A stretch of DNA of 64,000 nucleotides from Endobugula sp047636495. Lineage in GTDB: Bacteria > Pseudomonadota > Gammaproteobacteria > Pseudomonadales > Cellvibrionaceae. The stretch is taken from NCBI GenBank assembly GCA_047636495.1, contig JBLILH010000018.1:1-64000 (forward strand). Direction: 5' to 3'. Below the pieces are notes generated by a model. It made no database searches, was not told where the DNA came from, and was given only the letters and a program-made list of their open reading frames with translations. A program made the position numbers and the translations under genes. This document shows, in pieces, positions 44,305 to 52,794 of this stretch (the stretch's first letter is position 1; each line of letters starts with the position of its first letter).

Positions 44305-44520
44305 TTAATGATATTGGCTATCGGATAGCTCGTCACCCTCTAGCGTCACCGAGGCTAAAAATGCATAATAGTCTTCATCAAGCGTACGCGTTTTACGCCG
44401 CTCCAAGGCTTTCCGGCGCTTACGGTGATAAATATCAACCGCAAGCTCTTTACAGGGATCAGTTTCTTCTCTGCGTTCCCGGTCTTTGTTTCGACGATTA
44501 ATAAATACTTTTTTATTCAT
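44305..44520 (-). CDS. Small arginine-rich conserved protein
   Basis: This 71-residue basic protein reads MNKKVFINRRNKDRERREETD, then CKELAVDIYHRKRRKALERRKTR and an acidic tail (LDEDYYAFLASVTLEGDELSD). The INRR...RR...D/YHRKRRK layout recalls short conserved proteins of pseudomonads, but I know of no function. The frame extends to a TTG at 44550; ATG 44520 fits the conserved beginning better, although neither has a strong ribosome binding site. It is divergent from the bolA-like gene. Confidence 0.7.
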   Translation of the reverse strand: MNKKVFINRRNKDRERREETDPCKELAVDIYHRKRRKALERRKTRTLDEDYYAFLASVTLEGDELSDSQYH

Positions 44521-44706
44521 AAATGTGCACACCATCACAACTTTGTACAAATGATATATAAGAGTCTAGTATAGATTATCGATATACTGTCATCTAATTA
44601 AGCCAAGATGATTAATGAATGTCATTCTAGGCATTAATTTTGATGAATATTTCGACTTCTTAACCGAAATTTTGCAGTTAATGACTTATTTAATACGGAG
44701 TATCCA

Positions 44707-45048
44707 GTGCCAAATACCTCGCCATCTGCCGAACACACCAGCATCCAAAATATTGTTGAAGCCAAGCTTCGAACAGCATTTTCGCCACAAGTATTTGAAT
44801 TGCATAATGAAAGTTATATGCATAATGTTCCCCAAGGTTCAGAGTCACATTTTAAAGCGATTATTGTGAGCGATATGTTTGCCGGTCTGCGCCCGGTTCA
44901 ACGGCAGCAAAAAGTCTATGAAGTGCTCGCGGATGAACTTGCCGGTGGTATTCATGCATTGAGTATGCAGACATTGACAGCGGTCGAGTGGAAGGCCTCA
45001 CCCATCAAATTAACCTCTCCCCCGTGCATGGGTGGTGGAAAAACATAG
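44707..45048 (+). CDS. BolA-family protein
   Basis: The 113-residue protein has the BolA class II KH-like fold: KLRTAFSPQVFELHNESYMHNVPQGSESHFKAIIVSDMFAGLRPVQRQQKVYEVLADEL, with the family FxGxxxVxRxxxVY core, followed by GGIHALSMQTLTAVEW. BolA proteins bind monothiol glutaredoxins and act in iron-sulfur trafficking or envelope shape. Start is GTG with GGAG seven bases upstream; a longer overlapping frame from 44615 is a shadow. An odd C-terminal tail (SPPCMGGGKT) follows the domain. Confidence 0.93.
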   Translation: MPNTSPSAEHTSIQNIVEAKLRTAFSPQVFELHNESYMHNVPQGSESHFKAIIVSDMFAGLRPVQRQQKVYEVLADELAGGIHALSMQTLTAVEWKASPIKLTSPPCMGGGKT

Positions 45049-45179
45049 CGTGCACACATATTATTCAGAAAGGCTTGTAGGCTAAGCCTCTATTGAAGCC
45101 TCTAGTGGTAGTGAAATCTGTATTGTTTGATGTGTTATAGCGTCAGTATTTTTAATGCTTGTTAATTGTAGTTTCTATT

Positions 45180-46109
45180 ATGAATCATCCTATTGTTGTT
45201 GCCGCCCTATACCAGTTTGTGAGCTTGCCTGATTATGCCGCTTTGCGAGAACCTTTGCTGAATAAATGCCAACAGCTGGGACTTATGGGGACGTTACTGT
45301 TGGCGATAGAGGGCATTAATGGCACTGTAGCGGGTTCTAGAGAAAGTATTGACGACTTCTTAACTTACCTCAAGCAAGACGAGCGTTTTGCGAGTATCGC
45401 TCACAAAGAATCGTTTTATGCCGAGACTCCGTTTTATCGAATGAAGGTAAAATTAAAGCGTGAGATTGTAACTATGGGTGTTGAGGGTATCGATCCCAAT
45501 CATATCGTTGGCACATACGTAGAGCCAACTGATTGGAACGATTTGATTAGTGACCCCAATGTGACAGTAGTCGATACCCGAAATTATTATGAATACGCTA
45601 TTGGCTCATTTAAAGGTGCTCAAGATCCTAAGACAACAAGCTTTCGTGAGTTTCCCGATTACGTCGCGGAAAACTTAGACCCCGTCAACAACAAAAAAGT
45701 GGCTATGTTCTGCACAGGGGGTATTCGCTGTGAAAAATCGACTGCTTATTTAAAAGAGCAAGGCTTTGGCGAGGTATATCACTTGAAAGGCGGCATTCTG
45801 AAATATTTGGAAGAGGTCCCGAAAGAGCAAAGCTTATGGGAAGGCGAGTGTTTTGTTTTCGATAATCGCGTTGCAGTCGACCATGACTTAGAAAAAGGCC
45901 AGTATGACCAGTGCCACGGCTGCCGTCATCCCATCACAGAAGATGACAAGTTATCTACGCATTACCTTGCCGGTATTGCTTGTCCTCGTTGTTACGATAA
46001 ACAAACGCCAGAACAGCGTGCAGGTTTTACCGAAAGGCAAAAACAGATCCAACTGTCCAAACAACGTAATCAACAACACATCGGCTCGTCAGTAATACCT
46101 GTAAAATGA
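45180..46109 (+). CDS. trhO: tRNA uridine(34) hydroxylase TrhO (rhodanese family, YceA)
   Basis: TrhO catalyses oxygen-dependent 5-hydroxylation of wobble uridine in tRNAs. The 309-residue product has an N-terminal acylphosphatase-like domain (LLLAIEGINGTVAGS, about residues 38-52), a central rhodanese domain with active-site loop MFCTGGIRCEKSTAYL (about residues 177-192), and a C-terminal zinc-binding tail with Cys pairs (CHGCRHP and CPRC). ATG 45180 is chosen; a TTG at 45159 is also in frame. The neighbouring bolA-like gene is a pairing I recall from pseudomonads. Confidence 0.93.
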   Translation: MNHPIVVAALYQFVSLPDYAALREPLLNKCQQLGLMGTLLLAIEGINGTVAGSRESIDDFLTYLKQDERFASIAHKESFYAETPFYRMKVKLKREIVTMGVEGIDPNHIVGTYVEPTDWNDLISDPNVTVVDTRNYYEYAIGSFKGAQDPKTTSFREFPDYVAENLDPVNNKKVAMFCTGGIRCEKSTAYLKEQGFGEVYHLKGGILKYLEEVPKEQSLWEGECFVFDNRVAVDHDLEKGQYDQCHGCRHPITEDDKLSTHYLAGIACPRCYDKQTPEQRAGFTERQKQIQLSKQRNQQHIGSSVIPVK

Positions 46110-46711
46110 AAGCGTAAGTGTCTGTCGAATGATGCCAATGGATCAATAGCATTCTCTGGTTCATCCACAGAGAGTATTCGCTGTTGATTACCCTGCATAA
46201 CGAGCTCAGTTGTGTCTATAGTCTATTTCTCCCACTCGTTAACATTGTCAATACGGCGGTTAATGTCTTCTGCAGCGTTTGGTTGCTCTTGCGTCGCTGT
46301 TGCGATGGCCAGAATTTTTCTCTTCACAGTCTACAATAATGTCGAATGGCTCCGTCAAGTCGTCGACGTTTTCGGCACTTGTGGTTATCGTCCTGTGACT
46401 CTCGCTTATACTCATAACTCCTTTTGCGCACTTGGCTGGCGACTTTCTTCGTCCGACAAGCCCCTAGTTCATCGTGACGATCAGCATAGAGACTTTGTGC
46501 AATATTGCGGCTAAAAATAGTGTTTGTTCCCTTAGCGGTGTTGACCATACCCATCGATAACAATCCCTGTCTTCTTTGCTTTGTTAGCGTCCAACACCGC
46601 CTGAAAGGCAACTTCTGGCATAGTAGAGTGACGGGTTTGTTAACGCTCATGGGTATTGCCGTTTTTGAAGTGACTAAACGCTACGATTCCCTAAGTCCGA
46701 CAGGATCCTAG
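46110..46711. mobile_element. Decayed mobile-element remnant
   Basis: The right edge (46680-46710) is an element end matching the MITE at 363: its reverse complement reads CTAGGATCCTGTCGGACTTA, then GGGAATCGTAGCG, nearly the same 33 bases. A weaker same-orientation match (TCCGACAAGCCCCTAG) is at 46453-46468. Both strands between trhO and this end carry only short broken frames (for example 46324-46650 minus, basic product) with no identifiable transposase motif. I interpret it as a degraded insertion sequence or a larger relative of the MITE. Confidence 0.55.
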
Positions 46712-46924
46712 AGATAGTTGTCTCGCTGCATCTTTATATTTGCAGAATTATTATAGGGTGATAATAAAGGCGGGCAGGCTCTGTTCGAGACAAGGTTATT
46801 ATAATTGAGTTGTTTTTTAGACAATAGTTTGTTCAAATAGACTTAATGTTAGCTGTTTGGCACTTAATGCATCATCCAGCCAATACGATGTCAAACACGT
46901 AATAATAAAAATAAGGAATGCATA

Positions 46925-47041
46925 ATGAATGATCAAATCGAGATTCAAGAAGAAGGCGACAGTCTCGCAGACGCTGTATCGGCAGTTGCGCTCATCACTG
47001 TTTTTGTTGTGATCTGTGTATTCTGGGTCAGTAGCCAGTAA
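46925..47041 (+). CDS. 38-aa single-pass membrane peptide
   Basis: A very short gene, easily missed: MNDQIEIQEEGDSLADAVSA followed by a hydrophobic helix (VALITVFVVICVFWVS) and SQ. AAGGA lies seven bases before the ATG. An acidic amphipathic head and a C-terminal helix suggest an inner-membrane peptide with a cytoplasmic N-terminus. An opposite-strand frame (46817-47065) overlaps, but lacks comparable signals. Unknown function; convergent with the DUF2970 gene, another small membrane protein. Confidence 0.65.
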   Translation: MNDQIEIQEEGDSLADAVSAVALITVFVVICVFWVSSQ

Positions 47042-47072
47042 TACCTTGTGACTATTTTTTGTCACTCCTCGC

Positions 47073-47142
47073 CTATCACTATTGGTCTATCACTATTGGT
47101 CCATAACTATTAGTTCATAATTATTGGTCTATAACTATCAGT
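47073..47142. repeat. Five 14-bp tandem repeats
   Basis: Units start at 47073, 47087, 47101, 47115 and 47129. The first two are identical CTATCACTATTGGT; the others differ at two to five positions. The array lies in the gap between the 38-aa gene and the convergent DUF2970 gene. The motif is similar in words to the 13-bp array at 37547. Confidence 0.9.
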
Positions 47143-47288
47143 GTGTAGATATTCTTTCGCATCACCCGGTAGTGCTTGCTTTTTAGCGCAGTATTTCTGA
47201 AGGTGTAGCGAAGGCGTTAATCGCCGATAGCGAATAAACACTCACTCAGTAATTCGTTGGTTCAGAAGATACCGAGATAAGCTAGCCG

Positions 47289-47504
47289 CTAAAGCCCGTG
47301 GCTCGACAATACTTTGCCTACTACAAAAGCCACGCCAGTAATGAAGATCAAGGTAAATATAACGCCCGATACAATGTAAGTAGTCAGATTGCCGTGTTCA
47401 AAGTCCCGTTGTTGGTTGTTGCGACTTTGAACGCCAAATGCGGCTGCGACGGTGCTTAGTGCAATTTGCCACCAGCGCGGTCGTTGAGGGTCTTTGTTAG
47501 ACAT
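47289..47504 (-). CDS. DUF2970 small membrane protein
   Basis: The 71-residue protein shows the DUF2970 pattern: RPRWWQIALSTVAAAFGVQSRNNQQRDFEHGN, then one transmembrane helix (YIVSGVIFTLIFITGVAFVVGKVL). The conserved AAFGVQS and RDFEHG blocks are clear. AGGAAGG precedes the ATG by six bases. No function is known for the family. It is divergent from nfuA with a spacer of about 225 bp. Confidence 0.9.
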   Translation of the reverse strand: MSNKDPQRPRWWQIALSTVAAAFGVQSRNNQQRDFEHGNLTTYIVSGVIFTLIFITGVAFVVGKVLSSHGL

Positions 47505-47728
47505 TATTTACCTTCCTACTTGTTTGATACACATCCATCACTATTTCCCATCCGTATGGGTATTCATATACCCTATACTCAATATCCTTATAGTTTTTGG
47601 GGTAGAGTCTATCAGTAATTCATGGCAACATAGAGTTGTTTTTATGTTACATTTTATTGGGTTCGAATTAACGCCAATGCGTTAACAGCAGCCACCACCA
47701 TGCCTTCACATCCAAAGAAGATAGTTAT

Positions 47729-48310
47729 ATGACCGTTACAATTACAGAATCAGGCCAACAGTACCTGAAAGAACTCTTAAGTAAACAGGACGCAGAGGGT
47801 ATGGGGATTCGTATGTTCGTCTCTAGTCCGGGTACATCGCAAGCAGAAACGTGTATTGCTTACAGTAGACCAGGCGAAGAGCAAGAAGGTGATGAAATTG
47901 TTGAATATGCTGATTTTACGGCTTATTTTGAAGGCCGAAGTTTGCCCTTTTTAGTGGATGCAAAAGTAGATTATGCCTCAGATAAAATGGGTGGGCAGCT
48001 AACTATTCGAGCACCTAACTCAAAAATGCCACAAGTTAACGATGACAGCCCCGTTGAAGACCGTATTAATTATATACTGTATAACGAGGTGAATCCTGGT
48101 TTAGCGTCACACGGCGGGCAAGTCGATTTAGAAGAAGTGACAGAAGACAATTACGCTATTTTAAAATTTGGCGGTGGCTGCCAAGGTTGCAGTGCCGTAT
48201 CCCTCACGTTGAAAGAAGGTGTTGAAAAGACCTTGCTAGAAAAAGTCCCTGAACTGAAAGGCGTGAAAGATGTAACCGATCACACCGATACTAGCAATGC
48301 GTATTATTAA
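47729..48310 (+). CDS. nfuA: NfuA Fe-S cluster carrier
   Basis: NfuA carries and delivers Fe-S clusters, especially under iron limitation or oxidative stress. It fuses a degenerate A-type domain (residues 1-95, MTVTITESGQQYLKELLSKQ) with a C-terminal NifU-like domain whose cluster-binding motif CQGCSAVSLTLKEGVE carries the two essential cysteines (about residues 151 and 154). The 193 aa length matches the family. A GrxA-like gene follows about 140 bp later. Confidence 0.96.
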   Translation: MTVTITESGQQYLKELLSKQDAEGMGIRMFVSSPGTSQAETCIAYSRPGEEQEGDEIVEYADFTAYFEGRSLPFLVDAKVDYASDKMGGQLTIRAPNSKMPQVNDDSPVEDRINYILYNEVNPGLASHGGQVDLEEVTEDNYAILKFGGGCQGCSAVSLTLKEGVEKTLLEKVPELKGVKDVTDHTDTSNAYY

Positions 48311-48449
48311 TTTTTTTAATCACCATGATGGCCTGAATTGATTTCTATTTTTTGTGAGTTGCATGCATACTTCATGGGTAACAACGTTAAGAATAGTATG
48401 CCTTTAAACGTGGACTAGTAGACATACATAACTACTATTAGGAGGAATA

Positions 48450-48695
48450 ATGTCACATTTTACGATCTTCGGGCGCCCAGATTGCGGGTATTGCGTCAGA
48501 GCCAAACAGCTACTTGAAAAAAATGATCAAGACATGCGTTGGATCGATATCCAAGCAGAAGGTATTTCAAAAGCTGATTTAGAGAAGACAATAGGTAAGC
48601 CAGTGGAAACCGTACCGCAAATTTTTCACGGTAAAACATATATCGGTGGATACACCGAGCTAGCAGAGTATATGCAGAAACTGTCGGTTGCTTAA
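48450..48695 (+). CDS. GrxA-like glutaredoxin
   Basis: The 81-residue dithiol glutaredoxin has active site CGYC (Cys12 and Cys15) within FGRPDCGYCVRAKQLLEK, the conserved cis-Pro region KPVETVPQIF and GGYTELAEYM. The AEGISK and ETVPQIF stretches are closest to E. coli GrxA, although the active site is CGYC rather than CPYC. A strong AGGAGG lies five bases before the ATG. It is closed by a strong terminator. Confidence 0.93.
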   Translation: MSHFTIFGRPDCGYCVRAKQLLEKNDQDMRWIDIQAEGISKADLEKTIGKPVETVPQIFHGKTYIGGYTELAEYMQKLSVA

Positions 48696-48717
48696 GTAAG
48701 CGCTAAGCAGCCCCTCG

Positions 48718-48771
48718 AAAAACCAGAAAAGCCCGCTACTGTTTAACCGTAGCGGGCTTTTCTGGTTTTTT
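48718..48771. terminator. Strong bidirectional terminator
   Basis: A perfect 22-bp stem (48718-48739 with 48749-48770) has a core GCCCGCTAC/GTAGCGGGC plus A- and T-rich flanks. It can end both the glutaredoxin transcript and the convergent DAHP-synthase transcript. Confidence 0.9.
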
Positions 48772-48881
48772 AATGCAGGCTTTACTTGCAATGGTTGAGA
48801 AGCAATTTTAATAAGTAAACACCCCATGCTCCGGACCCTTGTAGCGCCATATTATGAGGCGTTTTCGACATCAACCTTAAC

Positions 48882-49952
48882 TTAGCCTCTTTTAGGTAAT
48901 ACCGTTTTTAAACGCTGATCCATATCAAGTAATACGCGTTCGGTAGTTTGCCAATCAATACATTTATCAGTGATCGAAATACCGTATTCCATTTTTGAGC
49001 GGTCTTCATTAATCTTTTGATTGCCCGCGCCGATATTACTTTCGATCATCAAGCCTATAATCGAATGGTTGCCATCAACAATTTGATGAGTAATATTATC
49101 GAGTACTAGCGGCTGTAGTTCGTGATTCTTATTAGAATTTTCGTGACTACAGTCAACCATAATATTCTCAGCTACTTTGCCACTGCGCAATTCTTGTTCG
49201 CATAACGCAATATTGACCGAATCATAGTTGGGCTTGCCGCCACCGCCTCTTAGTACTACGTGGCTATGGGGATTACCTTTAGTGCGGATAACTGCTACCT
49301 GCCCACCGCCATTGATACCTAAAAAGTGATGCGAGCTAGACACCGACTGCAAGGCATTAATAGCCACGGTTAGACTGCCATCGGTGCCGTTTTTAAAACC
49401 CACCGCACATGATAAGCCACTTGCCATTTCACGATGTGTTTGTGATTCCGTCGTTCGCGCACCAATAGCCGACCAAGAAATAAGATCATGCAGATACTGA
49501 GGCGAAATTGGGTCTAGTGCCTCGGTAGCTGTAGGCAGTCCTAGTTCAGAAATATCTAGTAGTAGTTTACGACCAATTTTAAGACCTTCTTCGATTTGAA
49601 ATGAACCGTTCAGGTGCGGGTCATTAATAAGACCTTTCCAGCCCACTGTCGTGCGTGGCTTTTCAAAATAAACACGCATGACAATAACCATAGAGTCACT
49701 CACCTTATCGGCCAACACTTTCAAGCGTTTAGCATAATCCATCGCAGCATCTACATCATGAATCGAGCATGGGCCAATAACCACTATTAGGCGATTATCT
49801 TTTCTGCTTAGAATATTGTTGATCGTTTTTCGACCATTAATAATGGTTTCTAGTGCTGCTTCACTTACCGGCATAAGTACTTTAAGGTCTGCAGGCGATA
49901 TGAGTACGTTTTGTGAAACAAGATTTAAGTTTTCAATAGTAGAGTGTGGCAT
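48882..49952 (-). CDS. Class I 3-deoxy-7-phosphoheptulonate synthase (AroFGH type)
   Basis: This enzyme condenses phosphoenolpyruvate and erythrose 4-phosphate, the first step of the shikimate pathway. The 356-residue protein has RLIVVIGPCSIHD (metal-binding Cys), MRVYFEKPRTTVGWKGLINDPHLNGSF, ARTTESQTHREMASGLSCAVGFKNGTDGS and MVDCSHENSNKNH. It is of the E. coli AroF/G/H class; which aromatic acid inhibits it cannot be told. AGGA is five bases before the ATG. No TyrR-box pair was recognised upstream. Confidence 0.95.
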   Translation of the reverse strand: MPHSTIENLNLVSQNVLISPADLKVLMPVSEAALETIINGRKTINNILSRKDNRLIVVIGPCSIHDVDAAMDYAKRLKVLADKVSDSMVIVMRVYFEKPRTTVGWKGLINDPHLNGSFQIEEGLKIGRKLLLDISELGLPTATEALDPISPQYLHDLISWSAIGARTTESQTHREMASGLSCAVGFKNGTDGSLTVAINALQSVSSSHHFLGINGGGQVAVIRTKGNPHSHVVLRGGGGKPNYDSVNIALCEQELRSGKVAENIMVDCSHENSNKNHELQPLVLDNITHQIVDGNHSIIGLMIESNIGAGNQKINEDRSKMEYGISITDKCIDWQTTERVLLDMDQRLKTVLPKRG

Positions 49953-50262
49953 GGTAATCCTAACGACATTAATATCAGTGTTAGTTTATTGTACTGGATA
50001 TAATTGACTTGTGTGATTGATTTTAGCGATGAGTGGCATAATAAAACCACATAATTATAAGCCTAAAGTCTATTTTAACGCTTTCTCGTTGCGGTAACAT
50101 TGCGGTTTGCTTATATGTTGTGATGGCTTACCCCGTTACTTGATTAAGCAATATCTCAATATTGGGGGTGACAAAACGGTGTATCTGCACCTCGTGCATC
50201 TATAAAAGTATGCCATCCGTATATTTTCTGATAAATTTTTATGAAGCAGCAAAGGATTATCT
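49953..50262. other. Divergent gap between DAHP synthase and SDR genes
   Basis: About 310 bp that must carry the promoters of both divergent genes. It is AT-rich and I see no gene, terminator or recognisable operator in it. Confidence 0.4.
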
Positions 50263-51006
50263 ATGACAGATGCAAAACAGTTAGAGGGATTACATGTAGT
50301 GGTCGTGGGAGCATCGGGCGGAATAGGGCAAGCACTGATTGATCAATTGGCCCATGACACACACGTCAATACCATTTACGGCCTGTCTCGCCATGAATAC
50401 ATACCATCGTTATCGACAGCGGTACATTACCAACATTTGGCGATTGATTACAGTGACGAAAGTAGCATCGCCCAAGCCGCGACTCAATTGCCTAAGGTGA
50501 TTGATAAAGTGATTGTCGCAACGGGCTTTTTACATGATGACCAGTTACGACCAGAAAAATCCTTTAAGCAAATTAGTCCTGAGAACATTACACAAAATAT
50601 GCTGGTGAACATGATTGGCCCATCACTGATAGCTAAGCACTTTCTGCCTAAAATGCGGGGTAGTGACTATGCAGTGTTCGCAGCCTTGTCTGCGCGAGTG
50701 GGCAGTATCGGAGATAATCAATTAGGCGGATGGTATTCTTATCGCGCTTCTAAAGCAGCGCTCAATATGATGATCAAAACGTTCTCGGTAGAGCTTAAGC
50801 GATCACAGCCAAAAACCACGATTATTGGATTGCACCCCGGCACGGTCAATACCGCATTGTCAGAACCTTTTCAAAGAAACGTCCCTGAGGGTAAGTTGTT
50901 TACCCGAGATTATTCTGCAGCTCGCTTACTCGAGGTCATTAATAAGGTTGGGGTTGAAGATAGTGGCTACTGTTATGCATGGGACGGCCAGCGTATCGCG
51001 GAATAG
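50263..51006 (+). CDS. Short-chain dehydrogenase (CsgA/C-factor-like)
   Basis: A classical SDR of 247 residues: VVVVGASGGIGQALID (Rossmann nucleotide motif, residues 11-26), an NNAG-equivalent region VIVATGFLHDD, catalytic YSYRASKAALNMM (Tyr and Lys), and HPGTVNTALSEPF after strand 6. Similar proteins are annotated as C-factor-like; the substrate is unknown. Its proximity to the photolyase-like gene on the same strand is notable, although a 111-bp inverted-repeat element separates the two. Confidence 0.9.
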   Translation: MTDAKQLEGLHVVVVGASGGIGQALIDQLAHDTHVNTIYGLSRHEYIPSLSTAVHYQHLAIDYSDESSIAQAATQLPKVIDKVIVATGFLHDDQLRPEKSFKQISPENITQNMLVNMIGPSLIAKHFLPKMRGSDYAVFAALSARVGSIGDNQLGGWYSYRASKAALNMMIKTFSVELKRSQPKTTIIGLHPGTVNTALSEPFQRNVPEGKLFTRDYSAARLLEVINKVGVEDSGYCYAWDGQRIAE

Positions 51007-51017
51007 TCAGGTTTTAT

Positions 51018-51128
51018 CACTACTGTCCCGTTAACGTAATGTCGTCATGCCGAGCTCGATCCGGTTCCGCTTGTTTAGGATTGACGTAGCTTATAGCTAA
51101 TTGAGTCGACGTTAACGGGACCGCAGTG
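51018..51128. repeat. 111-bp element with 20-bp terminal inverted repeats
   Basis: The left end CACTACTGTCCCGTTAACGT (51018-51037) and the right end (51109-51128; reverse complement CACTGCGGTCCCGTTAACGT) match at 18 of 20 positions. The core is non-coding and includes GTCATGCCGAGCTCGATCCGG, reminiscent of widespread GTCATGCCGG-type intergenic repeats. It probably represents a MITE or a similar mobile palindromic unit between the SDR and photolyase genes. Confidence 0.7.
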
Positions 51129-51175
51129 AGGTTTTATATACAGGCCATATGTAAAGGCGCAATCAAAGGTTCATT

Positions 51176-52720
51176 ATGAGTATCCCATCCCCGGTTCACT
51201 GTTTACGCCTTATATTGGGCGATCAACTCAGTCACTCTATATCGTCTCTTGTTGATTGTGACAAAGACAACGATCTGGTTTTTATGTGTGAGGTCTTGGA
51301 AGAGGCAACCTACGTTAAACATCACAAAAAGAAGATCGCTTATATTTTCTCTGCTATGCGGCATTTCGCTAAAGAGTTAACCGCAGCCGGTTATAACGTG
51401 GTGTATGTCACCATTGATGACGAGCGCAATCAAGGATCGTTTTCGTCCGAAATCAGTAGGGCGGTGGCACAGTTTACTCCAGAGCAATTAGTTGTCACTT
51501 ACCCGGGTGAATACCGTGTGCTAGAAATCATTAAATCGTGGGGGGCGAAATGGTCTTTACCGGTCAAGATTGTCGATGACACTCGCTTTTTGACCCAGCC
51601 CGACGATTTTTCTACATGGGCAGAAGGGCGTAAGCAGTTACGCATGGAATTCTTTTATCGCGAAGTTCGGAAGCGCTATGATATTTTAATGGATGCTACA
51701 AAACCCGTCGGAGGCGCATGGAATTACGATGCAGAGAATCGCAAAGCATTACCCAAAAATATCGTTCCTCCAGAGCCCACCCGTTTTATTCCCGACAGTA
51801 TCACCGAAGATGTATTAGCCGTCGTAGAACAACATTTTGGTGATCACTTCGGTGATTTGCTGCCATTTACCTATGCGGTGACACGAGAGCAAGCACTGCA
51901 AGTGCTGGAAGATTTTATTGCTGAGCGTTTAGTTAATTTTGGTGATTACCAAGATGCAATGAAGCAAGATAGCCCGTGGCTATATCACTCGCATATTAGT
52001 TTTTACTTAAATAATGGCTTGCTTGAGCCGCTAGAAGTGGTGCAACGCGTTGAGCACGAGTACCACGCGGGCAATGCGCCTCTTGCATCGGTAGAAGGGT
52101 TTATTCGCCAAGTGATCGGTTGGCGAGAATATGTGCGAGGTTTGTATTGGTACAAAATGCCTGATTATGCGGAGTCGAATTTTTTAAACGCTAAAAATCC
52201 ACTCCCCGAATGGTATTGGAGTGGCGAGACAAAAATGAACTGCCTTAAGCAATGTGTAGGCGATACCAAAGCCAATAGTTACGCCCACCACATTCAACGT
52301 TTAATGGTGTTGGGTAATTTCGCATTACTGATAGATGCTGATCCTAAGCAGGTGAATGATTGGTATTTACTAGTCTACGCGGACGCGTATGAATGGGTCG
52401 AAATGCCCAATGTTACCGGTATGATTTTATTTGCCGATGGTGGTGTTATGGCAAGTAAACCCTATATAGCTAGCGGTGCCTATATTAATAAAATGTCTAA
52501 TTATTGTCAGCATTGCGACTATAAAGTGAAACAGAAAACCGGTGAGGACGCCTGCCCATTTAATTACCTGTACTGGGATTTTTTGCGCCGTCATAAAGGT
52601 GCACTCCTAGGGAATCCTCGATTAGGCATGCCTTATCGTACCTTATCCAAAATGACCGATGAAAAAGTCGAGCTGATAGCCAGTGATGCAGAGACATTTA
52701 TCGGTTCGCTATATAGCTAG
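51176..52720 (+). CDS. FeS-type bacterial cryptochrome/photolyase (PhrB-like)
   Basis: This flavoprotein (514 aa) belongs to the deoxyribodipyrimidine photolyase-related family (FeS-BCP), whose studied members repair (6-4) photoproducts. It begins LRLILGDQLSHSISSL, and has VEGFIRQVIGWREYVRGLYWYKMP, NSYAHHIQRLMVLGNFALL and YADAYEWVEMPNVTGMILFADGG of the FAD domain. Four cysteines expected to bind a 4Fe-4S cluster are visible: one in MNCLKQCV, two in NYCQHCDY and one in DACPFNYLYW. The length is normal. Repair versus light-sensing function cannot be decided from sequence. Confidence 0.93.
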   Translation: MSIPSPVHCLRLILGDQLSHSISSLVDCDKDNDLVFMCEVLEEATYVKHHKKKIAYIFSAMRHFAKELTAAGYNVVYVTIDDERNQGSFSSEISRAVAQFTPEQLVVTYPGEYRVLEIIKSWGAKWSLPVKIVDDTRFLTQPDDFSTWAEGRKQLRMEFFYREVRKRYDILMDATKPVGGAWNYDAENRKALPKNIVPPEPTRFIPDSITEDVLAVVEQHFGDHFGDLLPFTYAVTREQALQVLEDFIAERLVNFGDYQDAMKQDSPWLYHSHISFYLNNGLLEPLEVVQRVEHEYHAGNAPLASVEGFIRQVIGWREYVRGLYWYKMPDYAESNFLNAKNPLPEWYWSGETKMNCLKQCVGDTKANSYAHHIQRLMVLGNFALLIDADPKQVNDWYLLVYADAYEWVEMPNVTGMILFADGGVMASKPYIASGAYINKMSNYCQHCDYKVKQKTGEDACPFNYLYWDFLRRHKGALLGNPRLGMPYRTLSKMTDEKVELIASDAETFIGSLYS

Positions 52721-52771
52721 CGCCCATTGATCAGCAGGCATGACCCTTTATATTCCCCCTCGCGACGAGCC
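52717..52771. repeat. Dispersed intergenic repeat, copy B
   Basis: This 55-bp stretch starts at CTAG over the photolyase stop codon and ends CCCTCGCGACGAGCC, matching 12919-12976. Both copies lie directly after a coding sequence. It may serve as a transcript end or a small repeat family member. Confidence 0.55.
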
Positions 52772-52794
52772 TTTTGTGTATGAACACTAGCTTA

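Noticed and set aside
44615..44869. 84-aa frame before and across the bolA-like gene
   Set aside because: Overlaps the well-supported BolA frame and lacks domain content.
46212..46650. Overlapping open frames in the decayed element
   Set aside because: No transposase motif could be identified, so they are not listed as genes or as a named pseudogene.
46817..47065. 82-aa minus-strand frame with hydrophobic segment
   Set aside because: Antisense to the 38-aa gene, which has the better ribosome binding site; the hydrophobic stretch is a complement effect.
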